Below are positions 1 through 6,822 of a DNA stretch of 14,875 nucleotides, in pieces. The DNA comes from UMGS1613 sp963616135. GTDB taxonomy: Bacteria; Bacillota_I; Bacilli_A; RF39; UBA660. The stretch covers positions 1 to 14,875 of the forward strand of contig CAVEJT010000024.1 in the NCBI GenBank assembly GCA_963616135.1, read 5' to 3'. How positions within the stretch are numbered: position 1 is the stretch's first letter; each line of letters begins with the position of its first letter. The position numbers were made by a program, and so were the translations under genes. Under the pieces are notes generated by a model. The model worked only from the letters and a program-made list of their open reading frames with translations. It was not told where the DNA came from and made no database searches.

Positions 1-234
1 AACACCTTAAAGACTGATGCTTATGAAGAAGGTGTTGAAGATGGTATAGAACAAGGTATTCAAAAAGGAATAGAACAACAAAAGGAAATAAGTAAGCAAG
101 AATTAAAACAACAAAAAGAACTTAATGAGCAAAAAATCAAGTCTATAGCAAAAGCATTTAAAGAAAACAATGTACCTATAGATATAATTATTAAATCAAC
201 AGGACTTACAGAAGATGAAATAAACAGCATATAA
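1..234 (+). CDS. Rpn-family (PD-(D/E)XK nuclease / putative transposase) protein, C-terminal part
   Basis: The frame is open from the first base and ends at TAA 232-234, so only the last 77 codons of a longer gene are present. The peptide has a charged, helical Gly-Ile/Glu-Gln periodic stretch (GVEDGIEQGIQKGIEQ near its start), then a Lys/Gln-rich helix, and ends in a short module (KENNVPIDIIIKSTGLTEDE). This combination is typical of the C-terminal tail of Rpn / PD-(D/E)XK transposase-like proteins, in which the catalytic domain is N-terminal; that domain lies outside the window. Members are thought to be DNA endonucleases promoting recA-independent recombination (E. coli RpnA). The family assignment rests only on the tail, so it is fairly but not fully secure. 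An intrinsic terminator follows four bases after the stop. Confidence 0.75.
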   Translation, partial: NTLKTDAYEEGVEDGIEQGIQKGIEQQKEISKQELKQQKELNEQKIKSIAKAFKENNVPIDIIIKSTGLTEDEINSI

Positions 235-237
235 AAG

Positions 238-261
238 AATTGGAGTAATCCAATTTTTTTT
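238..261 (+). terminator. Intrinsic terminator after the Rpn-like gene
   Basis: Perfect 7 bp stem AATTGGA (238-244) / TCCAATT (249-255) with a GTAA loop, followed by an uninterrupted T run to 261. It begins 4 bases after the stop codon. Confidence 0.85.
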
Positions 262-291
262 AACTATTTAAATCTTTTAGTAAATTTATAT

Positions 292-335
292 TTTACAAAT
301 TATAATAAATTTGATACAATTAAAATAGGAAGGAG
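292..335 (+). promoter_or_regulatory. Promoter and RBS of the lipoprotein gene
   Basis: -35 TTTACA (292-297), 17 bp spacer, -10 TACAAT (315-320) extended by TGA (312-314). The ribosome binding site AGGAAGGAG (327-335) lies 6 bases before the ATG at 342. The predicted transcription start falls at about 327, giving a leader of only about 15 nt. A TATAAT at 301-306 is an alternative -10 but has no matching -35. Confidence 0.65.
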
Positions 336-341
336 AATAAA

Positions 342-812
342 ATGAAAAAAATTTTAATGTTATTTGTTGTTATGACTTCGATATTATTAGTTACAGCATG
401 TGGAAATAAAGGAAAAGAAGTATTAAAAACCTGTACCTTAGAAGTTAATAATTCAACAGCTGGTTATAAAGTAGAGTCTACTTATGAAATTTATGGAAGA
501 GGAAAAGTTGTAGAAAAAGTTATTTCAAATGAGATAGTAACATCAGAAAGTGATGAAATATTAAATAATTTTGAAACAACTTTAAATACTACTTACAAAA
601 ATATGAATGATACATATGGTGGATATACATTTAGTATTACAAAAGAAGCGGGGAAAGTTATCTCTAATGCTGAAATAGATTATACTAGTATGAATTTTAA
701 TAAATACATAAATGATAATCAAGATATAAAAGATTATTTAGATTCTAATAATAAGTTACTAATAGCTGGTTTAGAAAAAGTGTATGAATCATTGGGTGCT
801 ACATGTAATTAA
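342..812 (+). CDS. Small lipoprotein, possibly DUF1307 (YehR)-like
   Basis: 156-aa predicted exported lipoprotein. Residues 1-19 form a short Lys-Lys start plus hydrophobic signal peptide ending in the lipobox V-T-A-C, so Cys20 should be lipidated and the mature protein anchored on the outer face of the membrane. The mature part is polar, Asn/Lys/Glu-rich, and carries two further cysteines: C31 in KTCTLEV and C155 next to the C-terminus, which could form a disulfide. The alternation of short beta strands with a central 'NTTYKN..YGGYTFSI' segment resembles DUF1307/YehR-type lipoproteins, whose function is unknown; this match is from memory of the family pattern and is tentative. The start is fixed by a strong RBS at 327-335. 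The gene is monocistronic between two terminators. Confidence 0.9.
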   Translation: MKKILMLFVVMTSILLVTACGNKGKEVLKTCTLEVNNSTAGYKVESTYEIYGRGKVVEKVISNEIVTSESDEILNNFETTLNTTYKNMNDTYGGYTFSITKEAGKVISNAEIDYTSMNFNKYINDNQDIKDYLDSNNKLLIAGLEKVYESLGATCN

Positions 813-836
813 CAATTCATAAGAATTGTTTTTTTT
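811..836 (+). terminator. Intrinsic terminator of the lipoprotein gene, overlapping its stop codon
   Basis: Perfect 8 bp stem AACAATTC (811-818) / GAATTGTT (823-830), ATAA loop, then six Ts (831-836). The stop codon TAA (810-812) forms the foot of the 5' arm. Confidence 0.88.
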
Positions 837-865
837 CTTTTAAAATGTTACAATGTAATTAGGTG
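826..865 (+). promoter_or_regulatory. Promoter and RBS of the Fic/antitoxin remnant
   Basis: Extended -10 TGTTACAAT (846-854) with a -35-like TTGTTT at 826-831, exactly 17 bp upstream. The -35 is made from the 3' arm and T run of the preceding terminator. AGGTG (861-865) serves as RBS for the ATG at 874. Confidence 0.5.
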
Positions 866-873
866 TTGGTTTT

Positions 874-963
874 ATGGAAAATAAGTATACAAAAGAAGAG
901 ATAAAAAAGGCTTTAAAACAAGCAGATGCTAATATTAGTTTTGAAGAGGTTGATATTAAATAA
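874..963 (+). pseudogene. Remnant of a VbhA-like Fic antitoxin
   Basis: A 29-codon frame (ATG 874, TAA 961-963) lies directly upstream of the broken fic gene, where class I Fic modules carry their antitoxin. Its end, ADANISFEEV, can be laid over the inhibitory helix of VbhA-type antitoxins, whose motif is (S/T)xxxE(G/N). The Glu is kept, but the expected Ser/Thr is Asn and the Gly/Asn is Glu, so the motif is degenerate. The frame stops immediately after it, whereas antitoxins normally continue for roughly 30 or more residues. A second frame (962-1021) encodes a basic helix-like LKKVKSKVLRKENK that could be the original C-terminal tail displaced by a frameshift. A functional short antitoxin cannot be excluded; identification rests mainly on position. 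Confidence 0.45.
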
Positions 964-1007
964 TTTGAAAAAAGTTAAATCTAAGGTTCTAAGAAAGGAA
1001 AATAAAA

Positions 1008-1641
1008 ATAACTCGAGATGAAATAGATTTAATAAATTGGAATAATTATCTAATTAATGGTACAAATGTACTTAAAAATAAATTAGGTATAACGAATGAA
1101 GAAGAATTAAAGACAAAAGAAGAAACTATAGTAAAAAGAAAGTTAGTTTATTTATATTTACAACCTATGAAGGGTTGAGCACTTGCAAAAAATTCACAAG
1201 TTTATATTTGGTGACATTTATGCTTTTGCTGGAGAATTAAGAAATTGCTCGCTACAAAAAGATGACCATATATTTTGTTATCCTAATGAAATAAGATTGA
1301 GATTAATAGAAACTTTAAAAACTATGAATTCTGAATTTTCTAAAGACATAAATTCTATAAATGAATTTGCCTTTAAACTTGCTCCTTTCTATTTTGAACT
1401 TATATCTATTCATCCATTTAGAGAAGGTAATGGTAGAACTATTAGGGCTTTTATTAGAGATTTTGTAAGAGAAAAGAGTGCGGGTAAAACTTGTGGAGAT
1501 TTAGATTTGGATTATACCAAAATAAATAAAACAAATTTGATGTTGGGTACTGCTCAAAGATATGTATTTAGAAGTTATATAGAAGTAGAGTTTATGCAGG
1601 GATTAGTGCCTGTAGATAAGGAAAAGAGTATAAAAAGATAA
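1008..1641 (+). pseudogene. fic: fic pseudogene (Fic/DOC AMP-transferase toxin, frameshifted)
   Basis: Fic proteins transfer AMP (or related groups) from a nucleotide onto Ser/Thr/Tyr of target proteins. Two frames together spell one Fic protein. The first (1008-1178) gives TRDEIDLINWNNYLINGTN... through LVYLYLQPMKG, the usual Fic N-terminus, and ends at TGA 1176-1178. The second resumes in another frame with EHLQKIHKFIFGDIYAFAGE from 1177 and ends at TAA 1639-1641. The catalytic motif HPFREGNGRTIR (codons from 1411) is intact, as is the downstream helix. At the junction the three to four residues usual between KG and EHL are missing and the spacing is out of phase, as expected for a small deletion near 1175. 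The N-terminal frame also has no ATG: ATA occurs at 1002 and 1008, where a start would be expected. A TTG at 1183 could only make a protein lacking the N-terminal helices. Confidence 0.88.
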
Positions 1642-1655
1642 ATAACTCTTTTTTC
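1622..1655 (+). terminator. Possible terminator at the end of the fic remnant
   Basis: AAAAGAGT (1622-1629) pairs with ACTCTTTT (1645-1652) across a 15-base loop that contains the stop codon (1639-1641). A T run continues to 1654. The loop is long and the stem AT-rich, so strength is uncertain. Confidence 0.5.
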
Positions 1656-1696
1656 TTTCATTAATAAATGATATAATTATTATAATAGAGAGTGAT
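1649..1696 (+). promoter_or_regulatory. Promoter and RBS of the metal-ion operon
   Basis: Extended -10 TGATATAAT (1669-1677). The position 17 bp upstream (1649-1654) is the T run of the previous terminator, not a good -35, so the TG extension probably compensates. A second TATAAT sits at 1681-1686. GAGAGTGAT (1688-1696) is the RBS for ATG 1700. The leader is at most about 20 nt, leaving no room for a metal-sensing riboswitch. Confidence 0.6.
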
Positions 1697-1699
1697 AGA

Positions 1700-3985
1700 A
1701 TGATAAGATACAATCCAAATGTAGAACAAGGTCTTAATGATGATCAAGTTAAGTATAGAATAAAAAAAGGTCAATTTAATTATAATAGTGATGTAAAAAC
1801 TAAAACAATAGGTCAAATTATTTTTTATAATGTTTTTACTCTTTTTAATATGTTAAATTTAGGGATAGGTGCCTTAATATTTTTAGTTGGGTCTTATAAA
1901 AATTTATTGTTTTTGGGTGTTGTATTTTGTAATACATTAATTAGTATTATACAAGAAATTAGATCTAAGAGAGCTATTGATAAATTATCAATTATATCTA
2001 GTAGTAAGGCTTGTGTAATAAGAAATTCTAAAAATAAAATAGTAAATATAGACGAAGTTGTATTGGATGATATAATTATATTTAAAAGAGGTAATCAAGT
2101 AATTGCCGATTCTATAATAAAAGAAGGTATAGTAGAAGTTAATGAATCATTATTAAGTGGTGAAGAAAACTCGATTACAAAACATGCTGGTGATACTTTA
2201 TATTCTGGTAGTTTTATAATAAGTGGTAAATGTATTGCTAAAGTGGAGAGGGTTGGTATTGATTCTTATGCATCTAAAATAACTTTTGAAGCAAAATATA
2301 CCAAAGAAGTAAATTCTTTAGTAATGAAAACTTTAAAAACGATAATTAAGATAATATCTTTAATTATTGTACCTTTAGGCTTTATTTTATTTTTAAGACA
2401 ATATAGTATAGAACATGATTTAGTTGATTCTATTGTAAGTTCTTCTGCTGCAATTATTGGTATGATACCAGAGGGATTAGTTCTTTTGACAAGTACTGTT
2501 CTTGCTGTAAGTGTTATTCGATTATCAAAAAGAAAAGTTCTTGTTCAACAACTTTATTGTATTGAAACATTAGCTAGAGTAGATACAATTTGTTTAGATA
2601 AAACAGGTACTCTTACAGAGGGAATTATGGAAATTGAAGATGTAATTTCTCTTAATAAAAAATACGATTATGAAAAAATTTTATCTGCTATAGCACGTGA
2701 ATTTCCAGATGATAATCCTACAATGGAAGCAATATGTAGAAAATTTAATAAAAAAGTTAATTTTACTTGTTTAGAAAAAGAATCATTTTCTTCAGAAAAA
2801 AAATATTCAAGTGTTACTTTTAAGGAAGGTAAGTATATATTAGGTGCGCCAGATATATTAGATAAAAGTGATGATATGAAAAAACTTTTAGATAAATATT
2901 CTGACTATAGAATTGTTTTATTAAAAAATAAGAAAGATAATATAGCTTTGATACTATTAAAAGATAAAATTAGATTTAAAGCTTCTAGTACTTTAAATTA
3001 TTTAAGAAATCAAGGTGTAGATATAAAGATAATAAGTGGTGATAATGAGAAAGTTATTACTAGAATAGCTAAAAGATTAAATTTTAAAGATATTAGATGT
3101 ATTGATATGTCACAAAACAAGACTAATATGAATCATCAATTGGTTGAGGAATACAATGTTTTTTCAAGAGTTAGTCCAAGTCAAAAGAAAGAATTAATTA
3201 AGGCATTAAAGGGTAATGGACATACAGTTGCTATGACAGGTGATGGTGTAAATGATGTTTTAGCGCTTAAAGAAGCTGATTGTAGTATAGCTATGGCAAG
3301 TGGATCAGATGCAGCACGTAATGTATCTGAAATTGTATTACTTAACTCAGATTTCGAAGCTATTCCGAAAATAATTGAAGAAGGAAGAAGGACTATTAAC
3401 AATATAGAAAGATCAGCATCATTATTTTTAACTAAAACAACATATTCAACTTTACTTGCTATAATATTTTTATTTTTAAACTTTAGTTATCCGTTTGATC
3501 CAATACAACTTAGTTTAATAAGTTCTATAACAATTGGAATTCCAGCATTTGTACTTGCACTTGAACCAAATTACGATAGAATAAAAGATAATTTCTTTCT
3601 TAATGTATTAAAAAAATCATTACCAGGTGGTATTACAATAGTAATAAATATAATCAGTGTAGTTATTATCTCATCTATATTTAATATAGATTCAACTATA
3701 GTATCTACTATGGCTGTTATTTTGGTTGCTATGACAGGTTTTATATTATTATATAGAATTTGTTATAAGTTTAATAAATTAAGATTAATTCTATTTATAA
3801 CCTTGATTATTTTGTTTTTAAGTTGTATTATAGGTTTACCAAGTTTATTTGAACTTGTGATATTAAAACCAATATACATAATATATATAGCGCTTTTATT
3901 TGTACTTGATATTGGGTTATTTGATGTTTTATCAAATTTATTTGAGAAAAAATTATTTAAGTATAAAGATAAAATATTAAAATAG
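1700..3985 (+). CDS. Cation-translocating P-type ATPase, CtpE-like
   Basis: 761-aa integral membrane pump that uses ATP through a phospho-Asp intermediate to move a cation. Order: N-terminal TM pair (about 43-84), actuator domain with the TGES-equivalent written SGEE (153-156), TM pair (about 214-272) containing IPEGL (256-260), phosphorylation motif DKTGTLTEG (Asp300), nucleotide-binding region, KIISGDN hinge motif, TGDGVND (513-519), and a C-terminal TM block starting near residue 570 with the signature LSLISSITIGIPAFVLALEPN split over residues about 610-630. No N-terminal heavy-metal domain or CPC motif is present, so it is not a copper/cadmium pump. IPEGL together with the LALEPN signature matches the CtpE-like group; mycobacterial CtpE has been linked to calcium uptake. 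The ion here is not provable from sequence. The ZIP gene follows after 13 bases. Confidence 0.93.
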   Translation: MIRYNPNVEQGLNDDQVKYRIKKGQFNYNSDVKTKTIGQIIFYNVFTLFNMLNLGIGALIFLVGSYKNLLFLGVVFCNTLISIIQEIRSKRAIDKLSIISSSKACVIRNSKNKIVNIDEVVLDDIIIFKRGNQVIADSIIKEGIVEVNESLLSGEENSITKHAGDTLYSGSFIISGKCIAKVERVGIDSYASKITFEAKYTKEVNSLVMKTLKTIIKIISLIIVPLGFILFLRQYSIEHDLVDSIVSSSAAIIGMIPEGLVLLTSTVLAVSVIRLSKRKVLVQQLYCIETLARVDTICLDKTGTLTEGIMEIEDVISLNKKYDYEKILSAIAREFPDDNPTMEAICRKFNKKVNFTCLEKESFSSEKKYSSVTFKEGKYILGAPDILDKSDDMKKLLDKYSDYRIVLLKNKKDNIALILLKDKIRFKASSTLNYLRNQGVDIKIISGDNEKVITRIAKRLNFKDIRCIDMSQNKTNMNHQLVEEYNVFSRVSPSQKKELIKALKGNGHTVAMTGDGVNDVLALKEADCSIAMASGSDAARNVSEIVLLNSDFEAIPKIIEEGRRTINNIERSASLFLTKTTYSTLLAIIFLFLNFSYPFDPIQLSLISSITIGIPAFVLALEPNYDRIKDNFFLNVLKKSLPGGITIVINIISVVIISSIFNIDSTIVSTMAVILVAMTGFILLYRICYKFNKLRLILFITLIILFLSCIIGLPSLFELVILKPIYIIYIALLFVLDIGLFDVLSNLFEKKLFKYKDKILK

Positions 3986-3998
3986 GAGGTTCAAATTT

Positions 3999-4787
3999 AT
4001 GAATTTTATATCACTATTACTTACTTTATTTGTTGGTTTGTTTATATTAGTTGGAAGTGCTTTGGGTCTATCATCAAAAAATAATAAAAAATTAACAGAT
4101 TTTAGTATATCAATGGCTTTTGGAGTAATTATAAGTTTAATACTATTTGAGATATTACCAGAAGCTTTCAATACATTAAGTCATGAAGTTGGAATAATAA
4201 GAAGTATTATCGCAATCATATTATTAGTTTTAATTGGTATATTTACATTAAAAATACTTGATTTATTTGTACCACATCATGAACATGAGACACACCATCA
4301 TCATCTACATAAGAATGATAAATGTCATAATGAACATTTGTCTCATATAGGACTTATTTCATCTATTACAGTTATTGTACATAATGTAATAGAAGGTATG
4401 AGTTTATATTTGGTTGCTACTAACAATTTAATATCAGGAATGTTACTTTGTATTGGTATAGGACTTCATAATATTCCAATGGGATTAGTTATCACGACAA
4501 CGTTAGTAAATTCAAATTATAAAAGAAATAAAATAATGAAAATTAGTAGTATTGTATCTATTTCTACATTTATAGGTGGATTTATTATGTTTGTATTAGG
4601 CGGAGTAAATGAAATGGTAAAAGGTGTACTATTAGGATTTACTCTTGGTATGCTTATATATATATCTATATTTGAGTTGTTACACCAAATATATCATATG
4701 AAAAATAAACGAGTTTCAATAATTGGAATTAGTATAGGAGTAGTTTTATTATTTATAAGTGTTTTATTAGAACACATGATTCATTAG
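3999..4787 (+). CDS. ZIP-family divalent metal transporter
   Basis: 262-aa polytopic membrane protein of the ZIP (Zrt/Irt-like) family, which moves zinc, iron or manganese into the cytoplasm without ATP. About eight TM segments are visible. A cytosolic His-rich loop (roughly residues 91-116, with HHEHETHHHHLH) lies between TM3 and TM4, the usual position for a metal-sensing loop. TM4 carries HNVIEG and TM5 carries HNIPMG, the two helices that form the binuclear metal site. In TM5 many ZIPs have HNIPEG, so the glutamate is replaced by methionine here, which may affect one of the two metal sites. An excellent RBS AGGAGG lies at 3984-3989, overlapping the stop of the ATPase gene, and indicates co-translation within the metal operon. 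Substrate is unassigned. Confidence 0.9.
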   Translation: MNFISLLLTLFVGLFILVGSALGLSSKNNKKLTDFSISMAFGVIISLILFEILPEAFNTLSHEVGIIRSIIAIILLVLIGIFTLKILDLFVPHHEHETHHHHLHKNDKCHNEHLSHIGLISSITVIVHNVIEGMSLYLVATNNLISGMLLCIGIGLHNIPMGLVITTTLVNSNYKRNKIMKISSIVSISTFIGGFIMFVLGGVNEMVKGVLLGFTLGMLIYISIFELLHQIYHMKNKRVSIIGISIGVVLLFISVLLEHMIH

Positions 4788-4796
4788 GGAGGTTTT

Positions 4797-5501
4797 ATGG
4801 AATTAGTTTTACTTTATCTTTTAACAATAGTTTTAAGTGTTTATAATAATTTATCATTAGTTAATAATACTATAAAAGATATAGCTAATTTGGGTTATAG
4901 ATTGGATTTAAAAAGGATTGGAGAATTACAAAGTAAATTTAACAATAATAATAGTAACAACAATTTAATTTTATATACAGTGTGTCCTATGTTAAATATA
5001 ATATTATCAACTCAAGCACTTATAACATATTTTAAAACTAGAAACCAGGTATTAGAAACATTAGATAAGATAGATGCTGTATACTTAATGGATGAAATTG
5101 AATTAGAGGAATATAATAAAAAAAGAACTGGGTTTAATGCTTTAAAAACATGGATTAAGACTGATGATTTAAAGTCTAATCCTATAATAGTAGAAGATGA
5201 ACTAAATAAAATTTCATATTATACATTAAATGATAAAATAGTTATATTAGATGCTTCTGGTGATGTTGCTAAATTAAATAAGGATAAACAATTAGATTTT
5301 ATTTTAATGAGTCACCTTAAAACTTTTGAAAATACGTTAAAAGATATTGAAGTTAATGTTAACCAAGAAGTAAATGAAAATGATAAAGAAATAGTAAAAA
5401 AATCTGATAGAAAGCAATTATTAAAAGATTTAAAGAAAACAAAAGAAGCATTATTAGAAAAAGAAAAAATAGAAGAACCAAAAGTAAAAAAATTAAAATA
5501 A
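4797..5501 (+). CDS. Unrecognised two-TM protein of the metal operon
   Basis: I do not recognise this 234-aa protein. Residues 1-17 form an uncleaved-looking hydrophobic helix, followed by a polar helix (about 20-47), an Asn-rich linker (eight residues, 49-56, Asn except one Ser), and a second TM helix (57-79). A soluble part follows with a short beta-rich patch (ISYYTLNDKIVILDASGDVAKL, residues 139-160) and a strongly charged Lys/Glu coiled-coil-like tail (about 178-234). The layout suggests a hairpin membrane anchor with most of the chain on one face, probably cytoplasmic. It starts 9 bases after the ZIP gene with GGGAGG as RBS, and its stop lies in the operon terminator, so it is the third gene of the cation operon. 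An accessory or regulatory role for the transporters is only an inference from position. Confidence 0.85.
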   Translation: MELVLLYLLTIVLSVYNNLSLVNNTIKDIANLGYRLDLKRIGELQSKFNNNNSNNNLILYTVCPMLNIILSTQALITYFKTRNQVLETLDKIDAVYLMDEIELEEYNKKRTGFNALKTWIKTDDLKSNPIIVEDELNKISYYTLNDKIVILDASGDVAKLNKDKQLDFILMSHLKTFENTLKDIEVNVNQEVNENDKEIVKKSDRKQLLKDLKKTKEALLEKEKIEEPKVKKLK

Positions 5502-5523
5502 CGAATTTATGTTCGTTATTTTT
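5497..5523 (+). terminator. Terminator of the metal-ion operon, containing the stop codon
   Basis: Perfect 9 bp stem AATAACGAA (5497-5505) / TTCGTTATT (5512-5520), loop of six, then Ts to 5523. The TAA stop of the upstream gene (5499-5501) lies within the 5' arm. Confidence 0.88.
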
Positions 5524-5524
5524 A

Positions 5525-5565
5525 TTGACTTTAAATACTAAGTTTTATATAATTAAATAGGTGAT
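5525..5565 (+). promoter_or_regulatory. Strong promoter and RBS of dinB
   Basis: -35 TTGACT (5525-5530), spacer of exactly 17 bp, perfect -10 TATAAT (5548-5553). The -35 starts two bases after the previous terminator's T run. AGGTGAT (5559-5565) precedes ATG 5569. The start site should be near 5560, so the leader would be about 9 nt and begin at the RBS itself. I see no LexA/SOS box. Confidence 0.85.
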
Positions 5566-5568
5566 ATT

Positions 5569-6759
5569 ATGGATAATATTTTTATGCATATAGATGTTAA
5601 TAATGCTTTTCTTTCTTGGACTGCAGTAGATTTACTAAAACAAGGTTATAATATAGATATAAGAAATATAGAAGCAATTATAGGTGGGGATGAGAGTGCA
5701 AGACATGGTATTGTGTTGGCTAAAAGTATTCCCGCTAAAAAGGAGGGTGTAAAGACTGCAGAAACAATTAGGGATGCTAAAAGAAAATGCAATGATTTAC
5801 ACATATATCCACCAAATTATAAACTATATTCTAGTATGTCACATAGATTTTTTGAACTAATAAAAAGTTATACACCCGATATAGAAAAACTAAGTATAGA
5901 TGAATGTTTTATTGATTATACTAAGGTAAAAAATTTATATGGTGATCCTATAAAATTTGCTTACAAATTAAAAAATGAAATAAAAAATAAATTAGGCTTT
6001 ACAGTAAATATTGGTATAGCAAATAATAAATTATGTGCAAAAATGGCAAGCGATTTTACAAAACCTGATAGAGTTCATACTTTATTTAAAAATGAAATAA
6101 AAGAGAAAATGTATCCACTTCCTATAGAATCTTTATATGGTTGCGGTAAAAGTTCTAGTAAAAAATTAAGAGAATTAAATATTAATACAATAGGTGATTT
6201 AGCTCTAACTGACCCAAATTATCTATATAAATATTTTAAAAATCAAGCTTATAAATTAGTAGACAGTGCTAAAGGTATAGATGATAGTGTAATAGTCACT
6301 AAAAGACCTGATGTTGAATGTATAAGTAGATCTACTACTTTAAGTTATAATTTAACATCATTAGAACAAATAAATAAATGTATATATCCATTAGTAGAAG
6401 ATGTTTGCCTGCAACTTAGAAAAAAGAATAAATATACCTCCCTTGTAGGTGTAATGTTAAAGGATAAAAACTTTAAGGTTTCATCTCATCAAAAAAAATT
6501 AAAAAATCCAACTAGTAATACAGATCAAATTTATACTATTGTAAAAGAATTAACTTCTGAACTTTGGAATGAAGAAGGTATTAGGTTAGTGGGAGTTTCT
6601 ATTTCTAAATTTTCATCATCTTTAAACCATCAAATGTCAATGTTTGAAGATTTAAGTGATGTAGAAGAAAATAATGAATTAGATAAAGTTATAGATAAGT
6701 TAAAAGAAACATATGGAAAAAATATTATAAACAAAGCTTCTCAATTTGATAAATTTTAA
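5569..6759 (+). CDS. dinB: Y-family DNA polymerase (Pol IV / DinB-like)
   Basis: 396-aa translesion polymerase that copies past damaged template bases at low fidelity. The palm begins with HIDVNNAFLSW: Asp9 is the first catalytic acidic residue and Phe14 sits at the steric-gate position that excludes ribonucleotides. The second acidic pair is in LSIDECF (about residues 106-112). Finger and thumb motifs (GIVLAKSIPAKK; VNIGIANNKLCAKMASD; YGCGKSSSKKL, a helix-hairpin-helix) follow in order, then the little-finger domain. Near the C-terminus QMSMF matches the beta-clamp binding pentapeptide class, placing it at the replisome. Many Pol IV proteins read DMD where this has DVN; the variant occurs in Firmicute homologues. 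Length fits the family. It is monocistronic from its own strong promoter. Confidence 0.93.
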   Translation: MDNIFMHIDVNNAFLSWTAVDLLKQGYNIDIRNIEAIIGGDESARHGIVLAKSIPAKKEGVKTAETIRDAKRKCNDLHIYPPNYKLYSSMSHRFFELIKSYTPDIEKLSIDECFIDYTKVKNLYGDPIKFAYKLKNEIKNKLGFTVNIGIANNKLCAKMASDFTKPDRVHTLFKNEIKEKMYPLPIESLYGCGKSSSKKLRELNINTIGDLALTDPNYLYKYFKNQAYKLVDSAKGIDDSVIVTKRPDVECISRSTTLSYNLTSLEQINKCIYPLVEDVCLQLRKKNKYTSLVGVMLKDKNFKVSSHQKKLKNPTSNTDQIYTIVKELTSELWNEEGIRLVGVSISKFSSSLNHQMSMFEDLSDVEENNELDKVIDKLKETYGKNIINKASQFDKF

Positions 6760-6776
6760 ATATAACAAATATTGTC

Positions 6777-6819
6777 TTGAATAAAATGAAAAAAACTAGT
6801 ATAATTTTATTTAGGTGAT
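6777..6819 (+). promoter_or_regulatory. Promoter and RBS of the NfeD-like/CPBP operon
   Basis: -35 TTGAAT (6777-6782), 17 bp spacer, -10 TATAAT (6800-6805). AGGTGAT (6813-6819) is the RBS for ATG 6823. The predicted start near 6812 gives a leader of about 10 nt. No terminator is visible between dinB and this promoter, so dinB transcripts may read through. Confidence 0.8.
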
Positions 6820-6822
6820 AAC

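Noticed and set aside
301..306. TATAAT as the main -10 of the lipoprotein gene
   Set aside because: No -35 lies 16-18 bp upstream, whereas TTTACA-17-TACAAT with a TG extension fits better.
1183..1641. An intact short Fic gene starting at TTG 1183
   Set aside because: The preceding Fic N-terminus is clearly encoded in another frame, no good RBS precedes the TTG, and homologous proteins include the missing helices. A pseudogene is the simpler reading.
1642..1699. Metal-responsive riboswitch before the ATPase gene
   Set aside because: The transcribed leader would be about 20 nt, too short for any riboswitch aptamer.
4918..4970. AT-only repeat in the orphan gene as a slippage hot spot or frameshift
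   Set aside because: It simply encodes an Asn-rich linker and the frame continues cleanly on both sides.
5525..5568. SOS (LexA) control of dinB
   Set aside because: No LexA box of the Bacillus type (CGAACN4GTTCG) or E. coli type overlaps the promoter; the promoter looks constitutive.
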